64,000 bases of DNA from Sthenelais limicola (lineage: Eukaryota; Annelida; Polychaeta; Phyllodocida; Sigalionidae): assembly GCA_942159475.1 (NCBI GenBank), contig OW804100.1, positions 9,564,127 through 9,628,126 of the forward strand, in the 5' to 3' direction. A model generated the notes under the pieces. It had not been told where the DNA came from. It worked only from the letters and a program-made list of their open reading frames with translations, and did no database searches. Both the position numbers and the translations under genes were made by a program. Below are positions 59,601 to 64,000 of this stretch, in pieces. Position 1 is the stretch's first letter, and every line of letters begins with the position of its first letter.

Positions 59601-61735
59601 TTACTGAAGTGGCGTTGTGTTGGATCCTGTGCTATCTTTTTAATTCACCTGTCTTTCTTTGCATTGCTAGCTTTTTTTCTCCGGAAGGAAATTTTTAAGG
59701 TTTCCTCCGCTGATATAATGCTATGTTTGAAGTGTGACACTATGCCCACTCGGAAGGCAACCCCAGCCCATTGGCCAGTCTGAAGAAAGAGGAAACATAA
59801 AAAGCTGGTATTGGCACCGAAGTAGTTTTTATTTCCCGTATATGATGCATGTGCCTAACGCAAAGAATGAGAGGTGTGGGGGCTGATGTTGAAAGGCTTA
59901 CTAATCTATGCTTTAAGCGTGATTATTTAATTTTTGTAGTCTTGTTTTTTTATAGAAGATCTCTGCCAGGTTGTTAATCTGGTTCGAATTCTTTTTGAAA
60001 TGTCACTAACTCACTTTTTCATGGGCGAGAACCTTGGTTGATGAAAATTGCACATTCTAGCAATCGAGCTAACGAAATATGTTTTAATATTCGTTGTAAA
60101 TATGTTCTAGATATTAAGACTTTCTAATTAAAACAAAGATCGGTAGAACTGATTAAATAACCAGTAGCTGTTGGAAATGCTCCATCAACTGGACGATTTG
60201 CTCAATATTATACCGCCTTTTCTACCCCGAACCCTACTTCTAACACCCTTCAAAACAGCTGTAATGCTTTTTACAATTTAAATTCCATAGTTGTAGTAAC
60301 TTTAATTGCGATAACCTATTTCCCTTTCCACATTTGAAATATGCATTTATAAACTTTTAATTGAGTAATTATGATATATTAATGAGCTTTCTGAAACATT
60401 AAAAAATGCTTACTATATAAGTCCCACATCTCCTCACACACTGGTTTTCTTTTCCACCAGGGTGGTATGTACGTTCTGCAACTCATGGATCATTACAGTG
60501 CTACATTTGGCTGTCTCGTTATCGCCATCGTTGAGTGCATTGCCATAAATTGGTGTTACGGTAAGTTGCCTACTTTCTTCTCGTACCTTCAAGATATCTT
60601 CTCTAGTAGCCGAGTAATCCTCTTGGGTCTGAACTGTTCTTTAACCTTTCTTGTATAAGTTAATTCCCCACGTTTATGGGATTAATTGAGCTCATATTGT
60701 GGATTTACCATTTCTTGTTTTCTGAATGTTAACTGATGCAACTTCCTCTTCAGGTAACGACCGATTTGCTGCCAATATTAAAGAGATGTTGGGTCATATA
60801 CCTAAGAAATGGTGGAGAATCTGCTGGAAATACATTTCCCCGACCCTCATTTTGGTGAGGATTTCTATATTCCGCCGCAAAAGCTGATTCCGACAGCTTG
60901 CGGTTGCATAAACGATATCTGCATATTGGCAACTTTCACTGTAGAACTAATGCAATGGATAAATAACATATACTTTCAGTCATATTGCCAGAAGATATCG
61001 GTCTTAAAATAGTACCCCCATCGGATCTAATGATGTAAATGTCCATTGGATAGAAATTACTCTTATTGCTTAACTTCATATTATGCATTTATAATTTGTC
61101 AGTTGGTTACTGCGCACACCTTCTCGCCAGTGAAACATGTACTCTGTATTTCAACTCTATGACTTTTGCATTACAGGGCATTCTGGTGTTCAGCTTTATT
61201 GATTACAAAGCTGCTTCATACGGAGACTATCGCTATCCTTCCTGGGCTGATACCATCGGTTGGTGCATGTCCATGGCCTCTATTCTGCCCATCTTTATTG
61301 TGGCAGCCGTCTGCCTTTACAGAGCCGATGGCTCTACATTGAAGGAGGTAGGTTACAAAGTTGTTCCCATTCACGTAATGCTTTATGATATACGATACAT
61401 AACAAATATATGCAAAATCTTAGCATGAGAAGTGTTCACGTCCAGAGTTCACGGTTTCCTAAAATATAGTGAATAGATGCATGGCTCCATTGCGCTCGAG
61501 TAATTGTGTATTTCATATGTGTATGTCCCTATCTAAGACACTGGCTTCTCTGTTTCAGCGCTACCTGAATGCTATTAAACCGAACCTGGATAAGAGCCCC
61601 GAGGATGTGGCGACCATCGAAGAGAAATTCCTTACACCTCCCAAACAAAATAACCCCGAGGATAACGACAAATTAGAGTCGGTAAATGAGACTGAAGCTC
61701 AGAAAAAGTCGCTTATGGATACGACAAATGTCTGA
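15465..61735 (+). CDS. SLC6-family Na+/Cl- coupled amino-acid/neurotransmitter transporter, 13 coding exons
   Basis: A plasma-membrane symporter that would couple uptake of a small amino-acid-like substrate to Na+ and Cl-. Coding exons are 15465-15660, 27445-27579, 46485-46664, 47552-47657, 49008-49146, 49364-49602, 49863-49987, 50137-50249, one exon 9 (53296-53433, 54645-54782 or 56362-56490), 60461-60560, 60754-60854, 61177-61347 and 61559-61735. All junctions are AG/GT and the frame is continuous: 639 residues (636 with the third exon 9), usual for the family. The LeuT-fold is complete: TM1 about 38-62, TM2 68-92, TM3 111-142, glycosylated EL2 142-224, TM4-5 226-272, TM6 298-325, TM7 333-360, TM8-9 393-452, TM10 456-487, TM11-12 511-571. 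The gate residues Arg30/Trp33 and Asp424 (inside) and Arg55 and Asp467 (outside) are present. Gly49 at the SERT Asp98 position argues against a monoamine. Unusual are Ser341, Arg384 and Gly409. The last residues Thr-Asn-Val fit a class I PDZ ligand. The substrate is unknown. Confidence 0.95.
15855..15872. repeat. G-rich run
   Basis: A G run interrupted by a single C at 15860, about 200 bp inside intron 1. Confidence 0.85.
20286..20322. repeat. compound (C)18-(AC)n microsatellite
   Basis: A C homopolymer (20286-20303), a short AAAG interruption, then an AC tract. Same polarity as the other compound tracts. Confidence 0.9.
22332..22364. repeat. compound (C)17-(AC)8 microsatellite
   Basis: A C homopolymer (22332-22348) runs directly into an AC tract ending in CACTTTT. 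Confidence 0.9.
25522..25552. repeat. palindromic (CAG)4-(CTG)n repeat
   Basis: GCAGCAGCAGCAG is followed without a spacer by CTGCTGCTGCTGCTGCAG, so the tract is self-complementary and can fold into a hairpin on either strand. It lies in a GC-rich patch of intron 1. An inverted triplet repeat of this kind is uncommon compared with a plain CAG run. Confidence 0.85.
26622..26660. repeat. compound (C)19-(AC)10 microsatellite
   Basis: The longest compound tract: a C homopolymer 26622-26640, then perfect AC units 26641-26660. It lies about 0.8 kb upstream of exon 2. Confidence 0.92.
27445..27579 (+). CDS. SLC6 transporter exon 2: TM2 and first intracellular loop
   Basis: Encodes residues 66-110 (phase 1 at both ends). 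It completes the triple glycine after TM1 and gives the LIPY motif (Tyr72, the GAT1 Tyr86 chloride-site equivalent), then TM2 and the conserved GQY (91-93). The following segment [17 protein letters not shown] resembles the GABA, creatine and taurine carrier loop more than the monoamine loop. The acceptor has a strong T-rich tract and the donor is GTAAGT. Confidence 0.95.
31415..31446. repeat. compound (GT)n-(G)n microsatellite
   Basis: A GT tract passes into about 20 G residues (to 31446). Upstream sequence from about 31357 is also G-rich, so the plus strand here has quadruplex potential. Confidence 0.9.
32335..32445 (-). mobile_element. possible retroposon 3' tail (minus strand)
   Basis: Read on the minus strand, a unique segment with a short inverted repeat (TTTCCGGTGTAATATTGTAC then ACTTCCGGAAA) leads into AATAAACATACATACATAC, a polyadenylation-like word followed by a short CATA tract. 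That layout is typical of LINE or SINE 3' ends. No coding part is attached and the 5' limit is not visible, so the class is uncertain. Confidence 0.4.
32704..33137 (-). pseudogene. Ty3/gypsy-type reverse transcriptase fragment, frameshifted
   Basis: On the minus strand, frame 1 (from about 33137 to 32826) has the order of a gypsy RT palm: the KTAF box, [16 protein letters not shown], a catalytic FRDD box (the usual first Tyr is Phe and Leu is Arg, but both Asp are kept), YSKT and a KCIF box. The later conserved block SFLGMTGYY...IPD, which follows the palm in these elements, is in another frame (32883-32704), so a frameshift lies near 32825-32840. The N-terminal fingers, RNase H, integrase and LTRs are not recognisable. 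This is a dead fragment inside intron 2. Confidence 0.85.
33173..33189. repeat. 8-bp-arm palindrome in a GAGACCG-rich patch
   Basis: AGAGACCG and CGGTCTCT flank a single T. The word GAGACC(G) recurs on both strands to about 33390 (near 33216, 33310, 33344, 33365, 33380). The patch starts where the RT similarity ends and may belong to a different repeat. Confidence 0.55.
33472..33490. repeat. poly-C run (19 nt)
   Basis: A pure C homopolymer in intron 2, 350 bp upstream of the inverted-repeat element. Confidence 0.9.
33842..34934. mobile_element. non-autonomous inverted-repeat element (MITE-like), about 1.09 kb
   Basis: Perfect 13-bp terminal inverted repeats, GGCTGTTGCACAA (33843-33855) and TTGTGCAACAGCC (34921-34933), enclose non-coding sequence. 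The 5-mer TCTGA is found directly outside both ends (33837-33841 and 34935-34939), as expected for a target-site duplication. Inside, a block of about 150 bp occurs twice in direct orientation (about 33895-34060 and 34420-34590, diverged), and an extra copy of the right terminal word TTGTGCAACAG lies between them (34394-34404). The locus therefore looks like two tandem copies of a 0.55-kb element. No transposase frame is present, so the superfamily cannot be named. Confidence 0.65.
37040..37470 (+). repeat. diverged two-copy tandem repeat, about 215-bp period
   Basis: Blocks around 37126 (TCGTGTTCGAACAGCTATAT) and 37341 (CCGTGTTCGAAAGGCTGAAT), and around 37201 and 37418 (both near CACTTC..C..TTAGAATCTG), are homologous at a constant offset of about 215-217 bp. 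Copies differ at many positions and have small indels. No coding sense was seen. Confidence 0.65.
38536..38821. repeat. 286-bp segment ending in inverted CRE palindromes
   Basis: The left end is TGACGTCAC (38536-38544) and the right end is GTGACGTCA (38813-38821), so the ends form 9-bp inverted repeats containing full CRE octamers. Just inside, GCGTCGCCAT on the left faces ATGGCGGCC on the right. It may be a small inverted-repeat element or a regulatory pair. No flanking target duplication is seen. Confidence 0.4.
40340..40373 (+). repeat. exact 17-bp tandem duplication
   Basis: AGTTATGCGCATTCAAG is present twice in a row (40340-40356, 40357-40373) with no differences. It is a recent local duplication; the unit contains TGCGCA, itself a palindrome. 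Confidence 0.9.
41712..41734. repeat. poly-G run (23 nt)
   Basis: The longest pure homopolymer in the window. It lies 13 bp upstream of the direct repeat that flanks the 28-bp palindrome. Confidence 0.9.
41748..41789. repeat. perfect 28-bp palindrome flanked by 7-bp direct repeats
   Basis: The palindrome is 41755-41782; each half reads CTTAGTAGTAAAAT from its outer end. The heptamer GTTGAGG lies directly outside on both sides in the same orientation (41748-41754 and 41783-41789). This is the footprint expected of two terminal inverted repeats left joined after internal deletion of a transposon, with its target-site duplication. The palindrome would also form a cruciform. Confidence 0.75.
42171..42478. 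repeat. opposed C-tract and G-tract with (CTG)7
   Basis: A C-rich tract (42171-42200) and a G-rich tract (about 42407-42446) are rough complements about 210 bp apart. The G tract has more than four runs of at least three G, so it fits a G-quadruplex pattern. It is followed at 42458-42478 by seven perfect CTG units. The enclosed sequence is GC-rich for this window but has no recognised coding content. Confidence 0.75.
46485..46664 (+). CDS. SLC6 transporter exon 3: TM3 and start of EL2
   Basis: Encodes residues 111-170 (phase 1 at both ends). TM3 contains the paired tyrosines Y126-Y127 (LeuT Tyr108 and GAT1 Tyr140 region, substrate carboxylate contact). [11 protein letters not shown] then follows, very like the GABA carriers. 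Cys151 and Cys160 in [10 protein letters not shown] are the conserved EL2 disulfide pair. N167-E-T is a possible glycosylation site. The donor GTAAGT is strong. Confidence 0.95.
46665..47551 (+). other. intron 3
   Basis: A 0.9-kb AT-rich intron. Apart from splice signals and a doubled GTGTTAGCGATA word near 47460-47490, I see nothing notable. Confidence 0.85.
47552..47657 (+). CDS. SLC6 transporter exon 4: extracellular loop 2
   Basis: Encodes residues 171-205 and two bases of codon 206 (phase 1 in, phase 2 out). The sequence is Ser/Thr-rich, with sequons N171-T-T and N191-A-S, as expected for the large glycosylated EL2. It ends in SSSSDEYFR, matching the family's S-x-x-E-Y-F/W block just before the EL2 helix. 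The exon has no membrane segment, and most of it is poorly conserved in the family. The splice signals and frame continuity on both sides support it. Confidence 0.88.
47658..49007 (+). other. intron 4
   Basis: A 1.35-kb AT-rich intron with a T19 homopolymer (47731-47749) shortly after the donor. Nothing else was recognised. Confidence 0.85.
49008..49146 (+). CDS. SLC6 transporter exon 5: end of EL2 and TM4
   Basis: Encodes residues 206-252 (phase 2 in, phase 0 out). It includes the amphipathic EL2 end, the family's R-W-x-L-x-L-C-L-L-L-A-W block (R225-W236) and TM4, then the SRGIQSTGK intracellular turn, equivalent to the usual KGVKSSGK. Three Cys or His substitutions within the helix are not diagnostic. 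Confidence 0.95.
49364..49602 (+). CDS. SLC6 transporter exon 6: TM5 and TM6
   Basis: Encodes residues 253-331 and two bases of codon 332. The TM5 block [10 protein letters not shown]...RGVTLPGA is highly conserved. TM6 holds A303-T-Q-L-F-Y-S309: Gln305 and Ser309 match GAT1 Gln291 and Ser295 of the chloride site, and Tyr308 replaces the usual Phe of the substrate lid (LeuT Phe253). The unwound stretch [15 protein letters not shown] has the Trp-Gly-Gly seen in glycine carriers. A 217-bp intron precedes it and a 260-bp intron follows. Confidence 0.96.
49863..49987 (+). CDS. SLC6 transporter exon 7: TM7 and EL4 start
   Basis: Encodes residues 332-373 and one base of codon 374. [19 protein letters not shown] aligns without gaps to GAT1 TM7. 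The Asn that coordinates Na1 and chloride in the family (GAT1 Asn327, LeuT Asn286) is Ser341 here, while the second chloride serine (GAT1 Ser331) is kept as Ser345. The EL4 helix starts at [14 protein letters not shown]. Confidence 0.95.
50137..50249 (+). CDS. SLC6 transporter exon 8: EL4 and first half of TM8
   Basis: Encodes residues 374-411 (phase 1 in, phase 0 out). [12 protein letters not shown] carries Arg384 where the family has Glu (YPEA). TM8 runs to LLGIGSQ: Gly409 stands at the Asp of the LG(L/I)DS motif (LeuT Thr354, a Na2 ligand), while Ser410 (LeuT Ser355) is retained. Gly at this place also occurs in insect nutrient amino-acid transporters, as far as I recall. The exon stops three residues before the substrate-contact position 414, which is supplied by the alternative exons that follow. 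Confidence 0.95.
50250..53295 (+). other. intron 8 (to exon 9a), 3.0 kb
   Basis: AT-rich, with several long pyrimidine stretches (for example around 51485-51510). It separates the last constant exon from the first alternative exon, and is where docking or silencer elements for mutually exclusive splicing might lie. I could not recognise such elements by eye. No further copy of the exon was found in it. Confidence 0.8.
53296..53433 (+). CDS. SLC6 transporter alternative exon 9a: TM8 end and TM9 (Leu414 form)
   Basis: Has 46 codons, phase 0 at both ends, with acceptor TTTGTCTTCACCAG and donor CAG|GTACTA. It starts [16 protein letters not shown]: Leu at residue 414, the conserved Glu416 and Asp424, the latter being the inner-gate partner of Arg30 (LeuT Asp369). 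The second part is a very hydrophobic TM9 with four Phe in a row, ending TTQ, which joins GGMY of exon 10. It is 18/46 identical to exon 9b and 13/20 identical to exon 9c over the first 20 residues, so the three arose by old duplication. Confidence 0.9.
53434..54644 (+). other. intron between alternative exons 9a and 9b
   Basis: A 1.2-kb non-coding spacer. The open frames in it have no SLC6 features. Confidence 0.8.
54645..54782 (+). CDS. SLC6 transporter alternative exon 9b: TM8 end and TM9 (Gln414 form)
   Basis: Has 46 codons, phase 0, the same length as exon 9a, and the same donor word CAG|GTACTA. The acceptor TGTTGTGTAG-like tract (GGTTGTGTGTTGTAG) is GT-rich and weaker than those of 9a and 9c. 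The product begins [16 protein letters not shown]: Gln at residue 414, with Glu416 and Asp424 kept. The loop after TM8 is more basic (KRTKW), and TM9 is Cys-rich with a Pro near its end (LPCTTQ). The frame is open with no disabling change, so it appears functional. Confidence 0.88.
54783..56361 (+). other. intron between alternative exons 9b and 9c
   Basis: A 1.6-kb spacer. A 112-codon open frame at 55752-56090 is Phe/Leu/Tyr-rich because of pyrimidine-rich DNA and has no splice or family support. A faint exon-9-like word occurs near 56200. Confidence 0.75.
56362..56490 (+). CDS. SLC6 transporter alternative exon 9c: TM8 end and TM9 (Asp414 form)
   Basis: Has 43 codons, phase 0, three codons shorter than 9a and 9b in the TM8-TM9 turn or TM9. 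The acceptor is TTTGTGCCCTAGCAG and the donor CAG|GTACAT. The product begins [16 protein letters not shown]: an acidic Asp at the substrate-contact residue 414, with Glu416 and Asp424 conserved. TM9 is Leu/Phe-rich and ends VTQ. The canonical CDEFP and the open frame argue for function. A buried Asp here would suit a substrate with an extra amino or other positive group; that is inference. Confidence 0.88.
56491..60460 (+). other. intron 9 region (9c to exon 10), 4.0 kb
   Basis: AT-rich non-coding sequence that holds the doubtful fourth alternative exon (59511-59699). Open frames of 74-106 codons on both strands show no recognised motif. I saw no transposon in it. Confidence 0.75.
59511..59699 (+). 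pseudogene. candidate fourth exon 9 copy (9d), divergent or decayed
   Basis: The acceptor and first codons (CCACCACCAG|ATGGTCTTG) resemble exon 9a (CTTCACCAG|ATGGTATTA). The frame is open for 63 codons (a multiple of three) to a possible donor AAG|GTTTCC. The product has MVL at the start, an IET triplet at residues 15-17, a basic KWR turn and a hydrophobic helix like TM9. However, it has about 12 extra residues, lacks the aligned inner-gate Asp and the final TQ, and the donor is weak. It may be a relic, a divergent isoform exon, or chance. Confidence 0.3.
60461..60560 (+). CDS. SLC6 transporter exon 10: TM10
   Basis: Encodes residues 458-490 and one base of codon 491 (phase 0 in, phase 1 out). 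[15 protein letters not shown] is the family's TM10 signature, with Asp467 as the outer-gate partner of Arg55 (LeuT Asp404). [11 protein letters not shown] closes the helix. The phase-0 acceptor (TTTTCTTTTCCACCAG) can join any of the alternative exons 9. Confidence 0.95.
60754..60854 (+). CDS. SLC6 transporter exon 11: loop and TM11 start
   Basis: Encodes residues 491-524 (phase 1 in, phase 0 out). The intracellular loop [20 protein letters not shown] is a typical family block (RFxxNIxxM), followed by [13 protein letters not shown] entering TM11. The splice donor is GTGAGG. Confidence 0.94.
61177..61347 (+). CDS. SLC6 transporter exon 12: TM11 end and TM12
   Basis: Encodes residues 525-581 (phase 0 at both ends). 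TM11 ends at [20 protein letters not shown], and the Y-G-x-Y-x-Y-P-x-W block is shared with glycine and proline carriers. TM12 ([19 protein letters not shown]) is followed by the cytosolic [12 protein letters not shown]. Confidence 0.95.
61559..61735 (+). CDS. SLC6 transporter exon 13: cytosolic C-terminus
   Basis: Encodes residues 582-639 and the TGA. The tail is hydrophilic and acidic (many Glu, Asp, Asn, Lys) with no membrane segment. It ends Thr-Asn-Val, which fits the class I PDZ-binding consensus (S/T-x-hydrophobic), so scaffold binding at synapses or polarised membranes is possible. Several Ser/Thr beside Lys or Asp are potential kinase sites, but none is diagnostic. Confidence 0.92.
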   Translation, partial: RYLNAIKPNLDKSPEDVATIEEKFLTPPKQNNPEDNDKLESVNETEAQKKSLMDTTNV

Positions 61736-63216
61736 AATTACAGATTCAAATAGGTCAATTGTTGCTTCATCCGGTGTTGGCGCTAGCATCAGATTCTCAA
61801 TCAACCGTTCATTCTCGACATTATAGGACGTTATATTTAACGACCTTACGGGAGTGATGGTTGGCACATCGTCAGCATTAACGACCAAAGAACTATCAGG
61901 GACCGACGAACCAAACTAGGCACAACTTAAGACAACTAAACCTGTCTCCAATCTGGTGTTCCCCTCTTCGAATTACGAATAAGAAAAGCGTCGGGATCTG
62001 CAGCTAGCGCAACCTAACCACATCCAATGTGTAGTAGCATACAGCCAATATAATGTTCGTGCACCAAATGGAGACTGGAGATCATGATAAGCTTCTATTC
62101 TATTGGATGTGGATTTTCCAGGTTCTTTTTTCACCGGCTGAACTGAAACTAAAGGAATATATTGAACTAAAGGAAGTGTTAGTAGATTTAGGAAATTAAT
62201 TGACCGTGCGGCTGGAATTGTGATAATGCAGTATTATTTTCTGATGCTAACATGCCATATACATAGGAATGCCATATGTGAACAATAGCTACAGCTAACG
62301 TTAGTCTTGTGTCTGCTCATTGGCAGCACATATGATGCGAATCTGCACTGATTATCTGCCCCTCTATAAGTCAATTCATTACTTCCCCCCCATCTCTTAT
62401 AAGATGGAAACTCGAAATATATATAAAGTTGCAGCTCAGTTTTTGCTGAATATGGGGTTTAGGTGTTCATCGAATTAGACTGAACAAAATTTAAAACATA
62501 AGATTTCTGTACATTCAAATTCTTACCGCTGTCGAAAGATCTTGTATATATATGTTATCATATAAAGAGTTTGCTTCTACTCCGGTATAGTATAATATAT
62601 ACACTCAGAACGTAGAAGCCTTTAACTCCCTTATATTATGGGAGGTACTGTTTATGAACGGGGGAATAGTGTACCAAGAAGTATGTGGGAGTTGAATCTC
62701 AAAAACATTTTGGGCTTGTAACATATTTTATATAGGATGATATACAAATGGAATATGTAAAGATAGTATTCTTTATACAAGAAGTACAGCGTGGTAATAT
62801 CATTCCTTCTGGATGTATGTTTTATGAGAGATATTTCCTTTTATTGATGTACGTGTTGGGTTTCTTAGGTTGGCTTTTCCCCTGCCCCTGCTTCCTTTTA
62901 AAAGATAGCTAATTGAGGGTGCCTGATTATCTATTGTACATATCTAAATGCAGACGGCTAGACGTAGCGATATAAATGGCCATTTATCTGCCACGGTGAG
63001 TTTTCAGTGCCTGAATCAATTTTGCACAGGCGATGGTAGTATACTTGCGATATCACACAACATGCACCTGTATATTCATAATATGATAATTATTAGAAGT
63101 GTGTGGAGGGCAATTTATGTCGAAATTAAGGTCACTGATTACAGTTTCCAAATTATTTGTGCTTTTTACCAGAATACGCGGATTTTAATTATACACGAGT
63201 AATTAATTATATTAAA
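61736..63216 (+). other. 3' UTR and probable transcript end
   Basis: AT-rich sequence after the stop codon without an open frame of note. No AATAAA was seen. The common variant ATTAAA lies at 63211-63216 and is the best visible polyadenylation signal, which would give a 3' UTR of about 1.5 kb. This end is not certain. Confidence 0.4.
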
Positions 63217-63417
63217 GACTAATCGTCTCTGCCTCACATAAGTTTGTTTGTGTTTGGATTGAACGTTGTGAATTGGTATAAAAGTTTTCCTTTTTCTTAT
63301 GTCATAGGTCGCGGAATTTCTCTATTTATTTGCATCCGGTTTTGTTCGGCTGTTTCAAAATGTCGGGAATCATTATACGCCTTAATAATTTGAAGTGTTA
63401 AATCTATATATAATACA

Positions 63418-63472
63418 TGACATGTGGTGTTATATGTGTGTGTATATATATAAATGTATATATACATATATG
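63418..63472. repeat. GT/TA-rich microsatellite
   Basis: GTGTGTGTATATATATA followed by further TATA/TACATA words. A similar TATG/TATA tract closes the window (63964-63989). Downstream of the gene, with no gene content seen from 63217 to the end. Confidence 0.8.
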
Positions 63473-64000
63473 CTCCTTATGTAAGGTGCGAATGGTTATT
63501 TATGGCATATTTGTTGCGGGAAAAAACTCCAGCGAATCTGTTGTATTGTGTTCCCTGGTGAGTTGTGAGAAACTAAGTTTAGATCATGTCATATGCCATA
63601 ACCCGGTGTAAATTTAAAATATGTCCAGGACATAACTAGTTTGGCAAAGCTCTTTAGGAAAAAAACCCATACAAATCTGAGTTACCGTTTGAAAAACCAT
63701 TGATTTCAATCATTTGTGTACATCGAAAATGTATCCTTATGCCAAGCAATGAACGGGTGGAATTCAGACCATGATACGTGGTACGAAGTGACAGCCTGTG
63801 GCAGTGTTTGGTTTTATAATGTAGAATTACACTGGTTTTATCGGTAGTCTCACACGTTCACCTTTTAACTGTTCATGTATTTGTAGAATTTTATGTTCTG
63901 AGGTATGCATGTAAGGTGAACTTTGAAATAGATACAGTGTAATAAGGTTCTTTTTAAAGCAATGTATGTATATATATATGTATATATATCACATACGAAG

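Overview
The window looks like nuclear DNA of an animal. Coding sequence is cut into short exons with canonical GT-AG introns (0.15 to 19 kb), the non-coding part is AT-rich and full of microsatellites, and there are decayed transposons. Frequent TAGGCCTA-like words, long G/C homopolymers and the retroelement remnants suggest a marine invertebrate, perhaps a deuterostome such as an echinoderm; that placement is a low-confidence inference.

One protein-coding gene is supported. It is a plus-strand SLC6-family (Na+/Cl- dependent amino-acid or neurotransmitter) transporter running from the ATG at 15465 to the stop at 61735. Thirteen coding exons join without a break in reading frame to give 639 residues with the twelve-helix LeuT-fold layout. 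Intron 1 (11.8 kb) and intron 2 (18.9 kb) hold most of the window; exons 3 to 13 lie in the last 15 kb. A glycine in TM1, where monoamine carriers have aspartate, points to an amino-acid-type substrate. EL2 and TM6 resemble the GABA/taurine and glycine branches. The exact substrate cannot be read from the sequence.

The main discovery candidate is at exon 9. Three full, in-frame, phase-0 versions of the same exon lie in a row (53296-53433, 54645-54782, 56362-56490), and a fourth doubtful one lies at 59511-59699. Each encodes the second half of TM8 plus TM9, so they look like mutually exclusive alternative exons. They differ (Leu, Gln, Asp) at residue 414, which aligns with LeuT Ile359 and GAT1 Thr400 in the substrate pocket, while the intracellular-gate Asp and the VET motif are kept in all three. 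Splicing could therefore choose the substrate specificity. The constant exons also deviate at usually conserved ion-site positions (Asn to Ser at 341, Asp to Gly at 409).

Region by region: 1-15.3 kb is upstream non-coding DNA with repeats, hairpins and a possible distal promoter near 4.9-5.1 kb. 15.3-15.7 kb is the 5' UTR and first coding exon. 15.7-46.5 kb is two giant introns with compound microsatellites, a frameshifted Ty3/gypsy reverse transcriptase fragment (minus strand, 32.7-33.1 kb), an inverted-repeat element with a probable 5-bp target duplication (33.8-34.9 kb), a perfect 28-bp palindrome flanked by 7-bp direct repeats (41.75 kb) and a G-tract/CTG cluster (42.2-42.5 kb). 46.5-61.7 kb is the rest of the gene. 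61.7-64 kb is the 3' UTR and downstream sequence.
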